A stretch of DNA of 6,887 bases from Clostridia bacterium (GTDB taxonomy: Bacteria > Bacillota > Clostridia > Oscillospirales > CAG-272), in contig JAGCJD010000277.1 of the NCBI GenBank assembly GCA_017648425.1, forward strand, positions 1-6,887. The letters are read 5' to 3'. Of this stretch, positions 1-6,020 are shown one piece after another. The position numbers were made by a program, and so were the translations under genes. The notes below the pieces were generated by a model, which saw only the letters and a list, made by a program, of their open reading frames with translations, did not search any database and was not told the origin of the DNA. The stretch's first letter is position 1, and each line of letters begins with the position of its first letter.

Positions 1-655
1 ATTCCTCGTGCTCCTCCTCGGGATGTTCGTCAGGCAATGCTACGCATATGCTTGAAAATATATTTTTATTCGCACGAATCTCAACTTTTGCGCTTATGGT
101 AACTATCAGCACAAAAGCAGCGTAAAGCGCAAGAGCTATATAGACCATATCAAACGATGATTGCGAAAGCTTTACTTGATAATACAGAAAATTCTTATAA
201 AACAACGGCATAATCATAGGAATGAAAAATATGGGAAGTGTCAACGCGCTATACAGACACAGTGCTATTCTGTTAGGAACGAGAGTAATAAAAATTATAT
301 GCGCCCTATTCTCCTGGCAATTGTTTGCAAAATATCTCATAGCAACTGTAATACAATACAAGGAAAATACAGCGCCAAGAAAAAACATCAGCGAAAATGC
401 TATTATTATGGTGATAAGTACACTTGCGAATTCTATTGTAATATCATATTTTGTTCCGCTTCCAAAAAGATATTCTCTAACCGTTTTCCACGAATTCCTC
501 AAAAGATCCCACAATGAAACGGATTGCTTTGCGCCCTCATTAGCCGTAACATATGAATATGACGGTATGAACATAAGCACCACCATGACAGCTACCATGA
601 CTAGGGGAAATATATATCTAAAATATATAAACGCTTTATCAGTATTATTTTTCAT
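1..655 (-). CDS. Four-helix integral membrane protein of unknown function (C-terminus beyond window)
   Basis: The frame is open from an ATG at 653-655 to the left edge, giving 218 residues with no stop, so the 3' end is missing. The start MKNNTDKAFIYFRY is preceded by a modest AGGT site 9 nt upstream. Hydrophobic segments lie at about residues 13-35, 77-105, 133-153 and 168-189. Between the first two is a soluble loop of about 40 residues (38-75, with SLWDLLRNSWKTVREYLFG). The visible C-terminus is strongly acidic (DEHPEEEHEE). I do not recognise the family. It lacks the features I would expect of NupC, NupG or BMP/ABC nucleoside transporters. It begins 20 nt after the cdd stop in the same direction, so it is probably the last known gene of the nucleoside operon. 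A role in transport or sensing of nucleosides is a guess from position only. The coding call is firm; the function is unknown. Confidence 0.8.
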   Translation of the reverse strand, partial: MKNNTDKAFIYFRYIFPLVMVAVMVVLMFIPSYSYVTANEGAKQSVSLWDLLRNSWKTVREYLFGSGTKYDITIEFASVLITIIIAFSLMFFLGAVFSLYCITVAMRYFANNCQENRAHIIFITLVPNRIALCLYSALTLPIFFIPMIMPLFYKNFLYYQVKLSQSSFDMVYIALALYAAFVLIVTISAKVEIRANKNIFSSICVALPDEHPEEEHEE

Positions 656-675
656 GTTATTTTTACCTATATATA

Positions 676-1077
676 TTATTTTTGCATATTATTTAAGCCA
701 AACGAGAACGGCAGCAGCTCACTAAGCGATGTTTTTGTCCCATCGGAGAATATCACTTCAAGACGCTCGTCACAAAATTCAGACAGCACTTGTCTGCAAA
801 CTCCGCACGGGTAACATTTATTTAACGAGGAACTTCCCTTTTTTCCACCCGCCACGGCTATTGCGCAAAACTCACGCTTACCATCCGCTATCGCAGAAAA
901 TATTGCAACTCGTTCCGCGCAACAGGTAGGGGTAAATGATGCGTTTTCTATATTGCACCCCATGTAAATACTTCCGTCACTGCAAAGAAGCGCAGCGCCC
1001 ACTGTAAAATCAGAATACACCGCATATGAATTACTCCTTGCCTGCTCTGCAAGCGCTATAAGCTTATCATGATCCAT
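676..1077 (-). CDS. cdd: Cytidine deaminase
   Basis: This 133-residue protein hydrolytically deaminates cytidine and deoxycytidine to uridine and deoxyuridine in the cytosol (pyrimidine salvage). The length is that of the small homotetrameric CDA class, as in Bacillus subtilis. The zinc site is complete: Cys53 and the catalytic Glu55 in the CAER motif, and Cys91 and Cys94 in PCGVCRQ. The substrate-binding CNIENASF segment has Asn42 and Glu44, and the N-terminal YSDFTVGAALL also fits the family. The ATG start has a good GGAG site 7 nt upstream. The gene starts 15 nt after the deoB stop, so it is co-transcribed with deoB and deoD and feeds the same salvage route. No truncation or missing catalytic residue is seen. 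Confidence 0.97.
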   Translation of the reverse strand: MDHDKLIALAEQARSNSYAVYSDFTVGAALLCSDGSIYMGCNIENASFTPTCCAERVAIFSAIADGKREFCAIAVAGGKKGSSSLNKCYPCGVCRQVLSEFCDERLEVIFSDGTKTSLSELLPFSFGLNNMQK

Positions 1078-1092
1078 TTTATTTCTCCAAAA

Positions 1093-2256
1093 TCATATCA
1101 TTGATGTTCCATCACATTTAAAATCTATACCAAGAGCCTTAGCAACGGTAGCTCCTATATCAGCGAATGTCGTTCTTGTTCCCATGTTTTTCGCAGAAAC
1201 ACCTTGACCGTAAATTATACACGGTGTATATTCTCTGGTGTGGTCGGTAGTTTTTTCAAAGCTGGGATCGCAACCATGATCGGCTGTTATTATAAGCATA
1301 TCCGTCTGTCCTAGCGTTTTTAGAAATCCTCCAAGCCACTCATCAAACTCGTTGAGCCCCTCGGCATAAGCAACAGCATCTCTCCTGTGCCCCCACATCA
1401 TATCAAAATCCACCAAATTAACAAAGCACAGCCCACGAAAATCTGTATTGGCGAGCTTTGAACATATTTCCATACCCTCACGGTTTGAATGCGTATGAAA
1501 TCCCTGCATAAATCCTCGCCCTGCAAAAATATCTTCTATCTTTCCTACGGAAATACAGTCCAATCTGTTTTTTTTAACGATATCGGGCAAAAGATTTTCA
1601 GGAGGCGCTAACGAAAAATCTCGTCTGTCAGCGGTGCGTCTGTATTCTCCGCTTACTCCCTCAAATGGTCTTGCTATTATCCTGCCAACACCAAACCTTT
1701 CTCCCTGCATTATTTTTCTGGCCTGCTCACACCAAAAATACAACTGCTCAATCGGAACTATATCTGTATGCGCGGCTATTTGAAGTACGCTGTCCGCAGA
1801 GGTATATATTATAGGCTTACCGCTAGTCACATGCTCATCACCGTAATCGCAAAGCACCTTTGTTCCCGAATAAGGCTTATTACAAATGACCTCTCTATCA
1901 AAAGCATCTTCAAGACTTTTAATGACTTCAAATGGAAATCCCTCAGGAAATGTCGGTAATGGATTGACAGACACATGACCTGCAATTTCCCAATGACCTA
2001 TGGTCGTATCCTTACCCGCCGATGCCTCGGTCATTCTCGCAATACGCGCCCTTGGAAAATCTGTATTTCCAAGAAAAGACAAGCCCTCGATATTTCCAAG
2101 TCCAAGAGAAATAAGATTTGGAATGTTCAGTCTTTGCGTTTTCCATACTCCCAAAAGTGTATTTGCGCCAACATCACCAAAATCAGCGGCATCGGGGGAA
2201 TATCCCGCTCCGACACTATCGAGAACTATTAAAAAAACTCTGTCTATGCTTTTCAT
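1093..2256 (-). CDS. deoB: Phosphopentomutase
   Basis: This 387-residue, full-length enzyme interconverts (deoxy)ribose-1-phosphate and (deoxy)ribose-5-phosphate, linking nucleoside phosphorolysis to central metabolism. It belongs to the alkaline phosphatase superfamily and uses two Mn(II) ions. Metal ligands known from the Bacillus enzyme can be placed: Asp13 (VLDSVGAG), Asp285 and His290 (VDFDMMWGH), Asp326 and His327 (TADHG), and His339 (TTDHTRE). Thr85 in GKDTTIGHWE is the active-site residue that becomes phosphorylated. The cap domain spans about residues 100-215. The ATG overlaps the deoD stop by four bases (ATGA), and no convincing Shine-Dalgarno sequence lies upstream, so translation is probably coupled to deoD. 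All key residues are present. Confidence 0.98.
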   Translation of the reverse strand: MKSIDRVFLIVLDSVGAGYSPDAADFGDVGANTLLGVWKTQRLNIPNLISLGLGNIEGLSFLGNTDFPRARIARMTEASAGKDTTIGHWEIAGHVSVNPLPTFPEGFPFEVIKSLEDAFDREVICNKPYSGTKVLCDYGDEHVTSGKPIIYTSADSVLQIAAHTDIVPIEQLYFWCEQARKIMQGERFGVGRIIARPFEGVSGEYRRTADRRDFSLAPPENLLPDIVKKNRLDCISVGKIEDIFAGRGFMQGFHTHSNREGMEICSKLANTDFRGLCFVNLVDFDMMWGHRRDAVAYAEGLNEFDEWLGGFLKTLGQTDMLIITADHGCDPSFEKTTDHTREYTPCIIYGQGVSAKNMGTRTTFADIGATVAKALGIDFKCDGTSMI

Positions 2257-2990
2257 TGTTTTTTATCAGCTTGAAGCTCAGCTGCAACATCAAGAGCAAG
2301 CTTCATCATTTTGGTAAATCCCTTTTCTCTCTCCTCGGAGCTCGTTGATTCGCCTGTAACCAAGGAGTCTGACACTGTACACATCGAAAGCGCTTTTTTT
2401 CCGCTCCTTGCCGCATTCATATACAGCGCCGCCGCTTCCATTTCTACTGCAAGCACACCCATTTTTGCATATCTCATGCCTACTCCGCTTTCATCGTAAA
2501 AGGTATCCGAGGAAAACAAATTGCCCACATGAAAATTCATTTTCCTTTCCCTCGCCAATTTAACTGCAAGTTCCAAGATTTCAAAGTCACACAATGGAGC
2601 AAAGCTTCCTCCAAGATCATATTGTGAGGCGTAAGAGGAATTCGTGCACGCGCCCATGCCAAGTACAAGGTCATGAACCCTTACCTGTTCTTGAAGCGCT
2701 CCCGCAGAGCCTATTCTTATTATACAATCAACATCGTAAAAATTATAAAGCTCATAGCTGTATATTCCTATTGAGGGCATACCCATTCCGCTTGCCATTA
2801 CAGACACGCGAGTATTATTCCACTCGCCCGTATATCCTTGAACACCTCTTACATTGTTAAAAAGTCTTGCGTTTTCAAGGAAATTTTCAGCAACGAATTT
2901 AGAGCGCAGAGGATCTCCCGGCATAAGCACGACCTTAGCGATATCCTCCTTTGCCGCCTTTATATGAGGCGTTGGTATCTTATCACTCAT
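2253..2990 (-). CDS. deoD: Purine nucleoside phosphorylase, DeoD (hexameric, E. coli-like) type
   Basis: This 245-residue protein catalyses phosphorolysis of purine ribo- and deoxyribonucleosides to free base and (deoxy)ribose-1-phosphate. It aligns by eye with E. coli DeoD from the N-terminus (PTPHIKA, VVLMPGDPLR) onward. Phosphate-site residues are Gly25, Arg29, Arg48 (NNVRG) and Arg92 with Ser95 (RIGSAGA). Ribose is held by Glu183-Met184-Glu185 (VEMEAAALY) and His9. Ser207-Asp208 (CTVSDSL) supplies the base-protonating Asp that lets this class accept 6-amino as well as 6-oxo purines. The residue after that Asp is Ser rather than the His of E. coli SDH. The ATG has a GGGAG site 8 nt upstream. 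It starts 20 nt after the HD gene and overlaps deoB, whose substrate it makes. Confidence 0.97.
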   Translation of the reverse strand: MSDKIPTPHIKAAKEDIAKVVLMPGDPLRSKFVAENFLENARLFNNVRGVQGYTGEWNNTRVSVMASGMGMPSIGIYSYELYNFYDVDCIIRIGSAGALQEQVRVHDLVLGMGACTNSSYASQYDLGGSFAPLCDFEILELAVKLARERKMNFHVGNLFSSDTFYDESGVGMRYAKMGVLAVEMEAAALYMNAARSGKKALSMCTVSDSLVTGESTSSEEREKGFTKMMKLALDVAAELQADKKQ

Positions 2991-3010
2991 GTTTTATTCT
3001 CCCAAAAGCT

Positions 3011-3595
3011 TTATTTTAAGCCTCGTCCCTCCATATAGTATGATGCCTCCATATCGGCAACGCAAAGCGCAAATGCAAGAGGAAACATTTCAAGCGCCTT
3101 TCCTATCTGATTTGCGTCCTCAGGACCTGAAAAGCCCATGTGGTATCTTATTGCAAATGCCTCATCACGGGTAAGCTTGATAAAAGACGATGCTATGTAA
3201 ACGGATTTTTCTCCGTGACCGTATGGCAAGGTATCCTCAATGGTATAGTACGGAACGCTTTCCCATACTCCGTCCTTTTTGACATTTCTCATTTCTGTTT
3301 TATAAAAATTCGTCTTGCAGAGGTCATGAAGCAGCGCGACTATCGCAAGGCTCTCCTCACTATAAACGAACCCATACTTTTCACGGAAGCGCGGACGCTT
3401 TGCAAAATCGCAAAGGCACTCGTATACATTAAGGCTATGTTCAAGCAATCCGCCCTCATATGCGCCATGAAATCTTGTTGACGCGGGGGCTGTAAAGAAA
3501 TCCGTCTTGCCGTCTATATACTCAAGCAGCTTGTCAGCGCCCTCTCGTGTTATACACGCCCTATATATCTCAATAAACTTTTCTCTGTTAGTCAT
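3011..3595 (-). CDS. HD-domain phosphohydrolase, first gene of the nucleoside operon
   Basis: This 194-residue soluble protein is a single HD domain. Probable metal ligands are His53 in GGLLEHS, His90-Asp91 in ALLHDLCK, and Asp181 in CVADMEASY. Further conserved-looking positions are His43 (FHGAYEGG), Lys94, His127 (YGHGEKS) and His152 (RYHMG). The HGAYEGGLLEHS signature and the additional histidines resemble the HD part of the YhaM-type 3'-5' exoribonuclease, but the OB-fold region of YhaM is absent. HD proteins of this size include nucleotidases such as YfbR, so a 5'-nucleotidase feeding DeoD is plausible from context; the substrate cannot be read from the sequence. The ATG has a GGAAGGA site 8 nt upstream, and the promoter at 3630-3658 would give a short leader. 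It lies 20 nt before deoD. Confidence 0.9.
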   Translation of the reverse strand: MTNREKFIEIYRACITREGADKLLEYIDGKTDFFTAPASTRFHGAYEGGLLEHSLNVYECLCDFAKRPRFREKYGFVYSEESLAIVALLHDLCKTNFYKTEMRNVKKDGVWESVPYYTIEDTLPYGHGEKSVYIASSFIKLTRDEAFAIRYHMGFSGPEDANQIGKALEMFPLAFALCVADMEASYYMEGRGLK

Positions 3596-3629
3596 TTTTC
3601 CATTCCTTCCTTAAAAAATATACATAATA

Positions 3630-3658
3630 ATTGTACCATATTTTATTCTATAAATCAA
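3630..3658 (-). promoter_or_regulatory. SigA-type promoter of the HD-deoD-deoB-cdd operon
   Basis: On the minus strand the -35 is TTGATT (3653-3658) and the -10 is TACAAT (3630-3635), separated by exactly 17 nt. A TGG just before the -10 makes an extended -10. Transcription should start near 3623, leaving a leader of about 27 nt before the HD gene ATG. It faces away from the plus-strand promoter at 3738-3766. This is the only clear promoter found for the minus-strand operon. Confidence 0.8.
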
Positions 3659-3681
3659 CCGAATTAAGGGAGTTTAAAAAA

Positions 3682-3697
3682 AATTAAAATTTTAATT
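3682..3697. repeat. Perfect 16-bp AT-only palindrome between divergent promoters
   Basis: AATTAAAATTTTAATT equals its own reverse complement. It lies 24 bp upstream of the minus-strand -35 and about 40 bp upstream of the plus-strand -35. It could be an operator, or simply A/T tracts acting as UP-element or bendable DNA. Because it contains no G or C, chance is a real alternative. Confidence 0.35.
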
Positions 3698-3717
3698 GTC
3701 TATATAATTATTAAATA

Positions 3718-3729
3718 TGTAAATTTACA
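3718..3729. promoter_or_regulatory. Perfect 12-bp palindrome, possible operator
   Basis: TGTAAATTTACA is a perfect dyad lying 8 bp upstream of the -35 box of the plus-strand promoter. The TGT...ACA ends are typical of sites for dimeric helix-turn-helix regulators, but I cannot assign a family. No regulator gene is present in the window. Its position could affect either divergent transcript. Confidence 0.35.
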
Positions 3730-3737
3730 AAAAGATG

Positions 3738-3766
3738 TTGAATTATGTCCGCATATATGTTATACT
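3738..3766 (+). promoter_or_regulatory. SigA-type promoter of the envelope-protein operon
   Basis: The -35 is TTGAAT (3738-3743) and the -10 is TATACT (3761-3766), with a 17-nt spacer and a TGT extended -10 just before it. The predicted transcription start is near 3773. This rules out translation from the in-frame ATG at 3735, which lies upstream of the start of transcription, and supports the ATG at 3801. Confidence 0.8.
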
Positions 3767-3800
3767 GTTTGGGTACACTTTTGAAAGGATCGAAAAATTT

Positions 3801-4229
3801 ATGACCATTAAGGTTTTTATAAAAAAGCTGTTATGTAGCTCGTGCTGTTATTTTACATTATGCATTTTTGCTTACATGATTATTACAGCAATAGTTACGG
3901 TTGATAACAGCACTCTGCTTTTAGAGGCGGGACGCACATTCTTATTTTATATCTTTTCGTTGCTGATAGCGCTTGCAAATACTCTGCTAAAACTTGAAAG
4001 ACCAAGCGCAAAACTTCGTGTTTTTATCCACTATGTGCTGACGGCGTTTGCCTTCTATGTTTGTCTTATGCTTCCTCTCTCAATGAGAGCGTCAAGTGTT
4101 TTGGTAGGACTTGTAATATATACCATAGTTTACTTTATAATTCTTGGATTAGGTACCTTGTTCAGGGCTAAATACCGTTCAAACACAGAAAAAGCGCAGA
4201 AATACGAAAAGCAATTTTCCAAACGATGA
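3801..4229 (+). CDS. Small four-TM membrane protein, DUF3021-like
   Basis: From the ATG at 3801 the product is 142 residues with hydrophobic helices at about 15-35, 46-64, 75-94 and 100-121 and a basic, polar C-tail (RAKYRSNTEKAQKYEKQ). Size, four-helix layout, the FIHYVLT motif opening helix 3 and the charged tail after helix 4 resemble DUF3021 proteins of Bacillota, which often accompany LytTR regulators; no LytTR gene is seen here. The frame extends 22 codons upstream to an ATG at 3735, but a strong promoter lies inside that extension and no ribosome binding site precedes it. By contrast AAAGGA sits 11 nt before 3801. It is the first gene of a plus-strand operon with the two lipoprotein genes. 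Function is unknown. Confidence 0.75.
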   Translation: MTIKVFIKKLLCSSCCYFTLCIFAYMIITAIVTVDNSTLLLEAGRTFLFYIFSLLIALANTLLKLERPSAKLRVFIHYVLTAFAFYVCLMLPLSMRASSVLVGLVIYTIVYFIILGLGTLFRAKYRSNTEKAQKYEKQFSKR

Positions 4230-4244
4230 TCAAAATATACAAAT

Positions 4245-4272
4245 TCGGTCCAAATAAATAAAAAAGGACCGA
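4245..4272 (+). promoter_or_regulatory. Hairpin overlapping the Shine-Dalgarno site of the SGNH lipoprotein gene
   Basis: TCGGTCC (4245-4251) and GGACCGA (4266-4272) are perfect inverted repeats of 7 bp, five of them G-C pairs, around a 14-nt loop made only of A and T. The GGA of the AAGGA ribosome binding site (4264-4268) forms the start of the 3' arm, 8 nt before the ATG at 4277. Folding would therefore hide the ribosome binding site. It is not followed by a T-run, so it is not an intrinsic terminator. Regulation is inferred. Confidence 0.5.
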
Positions 4273-4276
4273 GCCA

Positions 4277-5062
4277 ATGAAATATAAGCTGTCAATTATT
4301 CTGTTTCTTTCCTTTGCAATTATTTTATCCTCTTGCGCAAATATAGGCTCGGAAAACTTCCCGACTTTCGCTACGGATACGGATACAAATGAAACCTTTG
4401 CCTTAGGAGAAACGCCCGATGCGGGTCAGGAATATATTGACAGCTTTATTTTTATAGGAGAATCAACGACCTATCACCTAAAAAGCCGCGGTGTGCTTTC
4501 GGGGGGCAAGGAAACAAAACAGGTATGGTCACCGTCAAGCGGCACCATGACGCTTGACGCAATCATATCGGGAGTAAAAATAATTTATCCGCCTACCGGT
4601 GAGGAGCTCACCATCGGTCAGGCGGCCAAAAGAAGCACCCCCAAGAGAGTTGCCTTGACATTTGGTCTTAATGGCGCGGTTACCAAGATAAAACGGGGCA
4701 AGGAATATTTTTTCTCCTGTTATCTTTCCCTGATAGATGAGATAAGAAGCAACAGCCCTAACACCATTATAATATTACAATCCTGCTTTCCAATAGCAAG
4801 TGACATGGATATGAGTAGCTATACGGTAGATGCAAAATTGCTTTCAAGGTATATTTGCACGATAAATTTATGGACAGCAGATCTTGCAAAAAGCGAGGGG
4901 CTTTTTTATCTGAACACATGGGAGATATTAACAGACAGCAATGGATTTCTTTATAAAAAATACAGCGCAGAGGACGGATATCACCTTAATACCGAGGCAT
5001 ACCTCAAAATACTTGAATATATCAGAACACACAAGGATGATTTTTATGAAAACAACAATTAA
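4277..5062 (+). CDS. SGNH/GDSL-family hydrolase lipoprotein
   Basis: This 261-residue protein has a type II signal peptide: Lys residues, a hydrophobic core, and lipobox LSSC with Cys20. It should be anchored on the outer face of the cytoplasmic membrane. A Thr/Asp/Glu-rich linker (about 21-50) precedes the catalytic domain. Block I is FIGESTTYHL with nucleophile Ser63; an oxyanion Asn132 is in FGLNGA; block V is EDGYHLN with Asp233 and His236. These fit an SGNH esterase or acyltransferase domain. The segment around 148-170 (LSLIDEIR, then TIIILQS) is the usual block III region strand and helix. The substrate is unknown; O-acyl groups on cell-wall or surface polysaccharide are likely by family analogy. 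AAGGA lies 8 nt upstream, inside a hairpin. The 3' end overlaps the next gene by 17 nt. Confidence 0.88.
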   Translation: MKYKLSIILFLSFAIILSSCANIGSENFPTFATDTDTNETFALGETPDAGQEYIDSFIFIGESTTYHLKSRGVLSGGKETKQVWSPSSGTMTLDAIISGVKIIYPPTGEELTIGQAAKRSTPKRVALTFGLNGAVTKIKRGKEYFFSCYLSLIDEIRSNSPNTIIILQSCFPIASDMDMSSYTVDAKLLSRYICTINLWTADLAKSEGLFYLNTWEILTDSNGFLYKKYSAEDGYHLNTEAYLKILEYIRTHKDDFYENNN

Positions 5063-5534
5063 AATTTTTATAGTCACAATTTTTATCTTTTCACTCAGCT
5101 CATGTTCAAGCTTATCGTACGCTGATGGGGTAAAATGCCATGACATAGGTAACGAAATACACACCGTATTGAACGATCAAAAAGAATACGCTGAGTTCGA
5201 AAACACAGGAATAAACAACGCTCTTGACTTGTCCGATGAATATGACGATTTTTATGCTGTATATTCAACCGACACGAATGACATTGACGAGATAGCAATA
5301 TTCCACGCAAAAAGCAAAGAGGATGCAGAAGAAATTTTAGAAGCGTGTCAGGAATATATTGATGATATGCAAGAGAATTCCAGAGCTTTTATTTCAAGCT
5401 ATGCTCCAAACGAGCTTCCAAAGCTTGATGAGGCAAGAGTTCGCAGATTTGGTAATTATATTGTATATACAGTTCTTGATGCACAAACTGCCAACTCGGC
5501 ATTTGAAGCCATTAAAGAAGCTTTAAAGCAATAA
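5046..5534 (+). CDS. DUF4358-like lipoprotein
   Basis: The product is 162 residues. A signal peptide (MKTTIKIFIVTIFIFSLSSC) ends in lipobox LSSC with Cys20, the same position and sequence as in the preceding SGNH protein. The mature part carries features I associate with DUF4358: DDFYAVYSTDTND, then DEIAIFHAKSKEDAEEI, a helix of about 20 residues, and a late FGNYIVYTVLD strand. The reading frame is open upstream to 4941, but ATG 5046 is chosen because AAGGA lies 8 nt before it and a signal peptide follows at once. The start lies 17 nt inside the SGNH gene, implying coupled translation. DUF4358 proteins have no established function; pairing with an SGNH enzyme suggests an envelope polymer-modification partner (inference). 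The gene ends 11 nt before a terminator. Confidence 0.85.
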   Translation: MKTTIKIFIVTIFIFSLSSCSSLSYADGVKCHDIGNEIHTVLNDQKEYAEFENTGINNALDLSDEYDDFYAVYSTDTNDIDEIAIFHAKSKEDAEEILEACQEYIDDMQENSRAFISSYAPNELPKLDEARVRRFGNYIVYTVLDAQTANSAFEAIKEALKQ

Positions 5535-5545
5535 TCCCCAAGCAA

Positions 5546-5584
5546 AAAAATAAAAGACACCCCATAAAGGTGTCTTTTATTTTT
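5546..5584. terminator. Bidirectional intrinsic terminator between the lipoprotein operon and rplS
   Basis: A 16-bp perfect stem (5546-5561 with 5569-5584) has core GACACC/GGTGTC and a 7-nt loop (5562-5568). A-rich and T-rich outer arms supply a T-run on both strands, so it can stop the plus-strand lipoprotein operon and the minus-strand rplS transcript. It starts 11 nt after the lipoprotein stop and ends 4 nt from the rplS stop. Confidence 0.93.
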
Positions 5585-5588
5585 AAAG

Positions 5589-5930
5589 TTAGATCTTTTC
5601 CTTAACCTTAGATGCTTTTCCAACTCTGTCAAGGATATAGTAGAGCTTTGCTCTTCTTACCTTACCCTGACGGATAACATCAACCTTCTCCACATTAGGA
5701 GAATGGATCGGGAATGTCTTTTCAACGCCACAGCCGTAAGAAACGCGTCTTACAGTAAATGTCTCGGAAATTCCACCGCCATGCTTAGCTATAACGGTTC
5801 CCTCGAACATCTGAATTCTTTCGCGTCTACCCTCTTTGATCTTGTTGTGAACACGAATGGTGTCACCAACATTTACAACCGGGATCTCGGTCTTCAATTG
5901 CTCGTTTGTAAAAGCCTGAAGCATATCCAT
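5589..5930 (-). CDS. rplS: 50S ribosomal protein L19
   Basis: This 113-residue protein is the bacterial L19 (bL19) of the large ribosomal subunit, located at the 30S-50S interface. Family signatures are clear: VGDTIRVHNKIKEG (about 21-34), RIQMFEGTVIAKHGGGISETFTVRR (about 38-62), GVEKTFPIHSP (68-78), and the C-terminal GKVRRAKLYYILDR (89-102). Length matches the usual 113-116 residues. A perfect AGGAGG site lies 8 nt upstream of the ATG. It has its own promoter, a structured leader and a terminator directly after the stop, so it appears monocistronic. In many bacteria rplS follows rpsP-rimM-trmD; here its upstream neighbour is a flippase gene instead. Confidence 0.98.
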   Translation of the reverse strand: MDMLQAFTNEQLKTEIPVVNVGDTIRVHNKIKEGRRERIQMFEGTVIAKHGGGISETFTVRRVSYGCGVEKTFPIHSPNVEKVDVIRQGKVRRAKLYYILDRVGKASKVKEKI

Positions 5931-6014
5931 CTTGCAGTCCTCCTGAATTTAATATCCGAACGTTCATGCAGAGCTTCGCAGCGGACCGTTCTTAAGCTGA
6001 TTTTTCACACAGCA
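5931..6014 (-). promoter_or_regulatory. rplS 5' leader, possible L19 autoregulatory leader
   Basis: The 84 nt between the predicted start of transcription and the rplS ATG are more GC-rich than nearby intergenic DNA. They can fold with a GAACG/CGTTC stem (5987-5991 with 5958-5962) enclosing a 24-nt loop. An alternative TCCG/CGGA pairing would compete with it. L19 leaders are known in Bacillota upstream of rplS, so a ribosomal-protein leader is plausible, but I cannot confirm the consensus by eye. Confidence 0.45.
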
Positions 6015-6020
6015 AGAGAT

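Noticed and set aside
161..725. Plus-strand open frames of 118 and 167 codons
   Set aside because: They are antisense to the minus-strand membrane protein and the 3' end of cdd, have no recognisable family features, and lack plausible ribosome binding sites.
1768..2348. Several plus-strand open frames across deoB and deoD
   Set aside because: They are antisense shadows of two full-length enzymes with complete catalytic motifs.
3140..3481. 113-codon plus-strand open frame
   Set aside because: It lies inside the HD-domain gene on the opposite strand, and the HD motifs identify the real coding strand.
4373..4386. Short tandem repeat (ACGGAT twice) in the SGNH gene
   Set aside because: It is only two copies and encodes the Asp/Thr-rich linker after the lipobox, a region of low constraint.
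4941..5045. Upstream extension of the DUF4358-like gene
   Set aside because: The extension overlaps the SGNH gene by more than 100 nt and would bury the signal peptide; the ATG at 5046 has a good SD and an immediate signal peptide.
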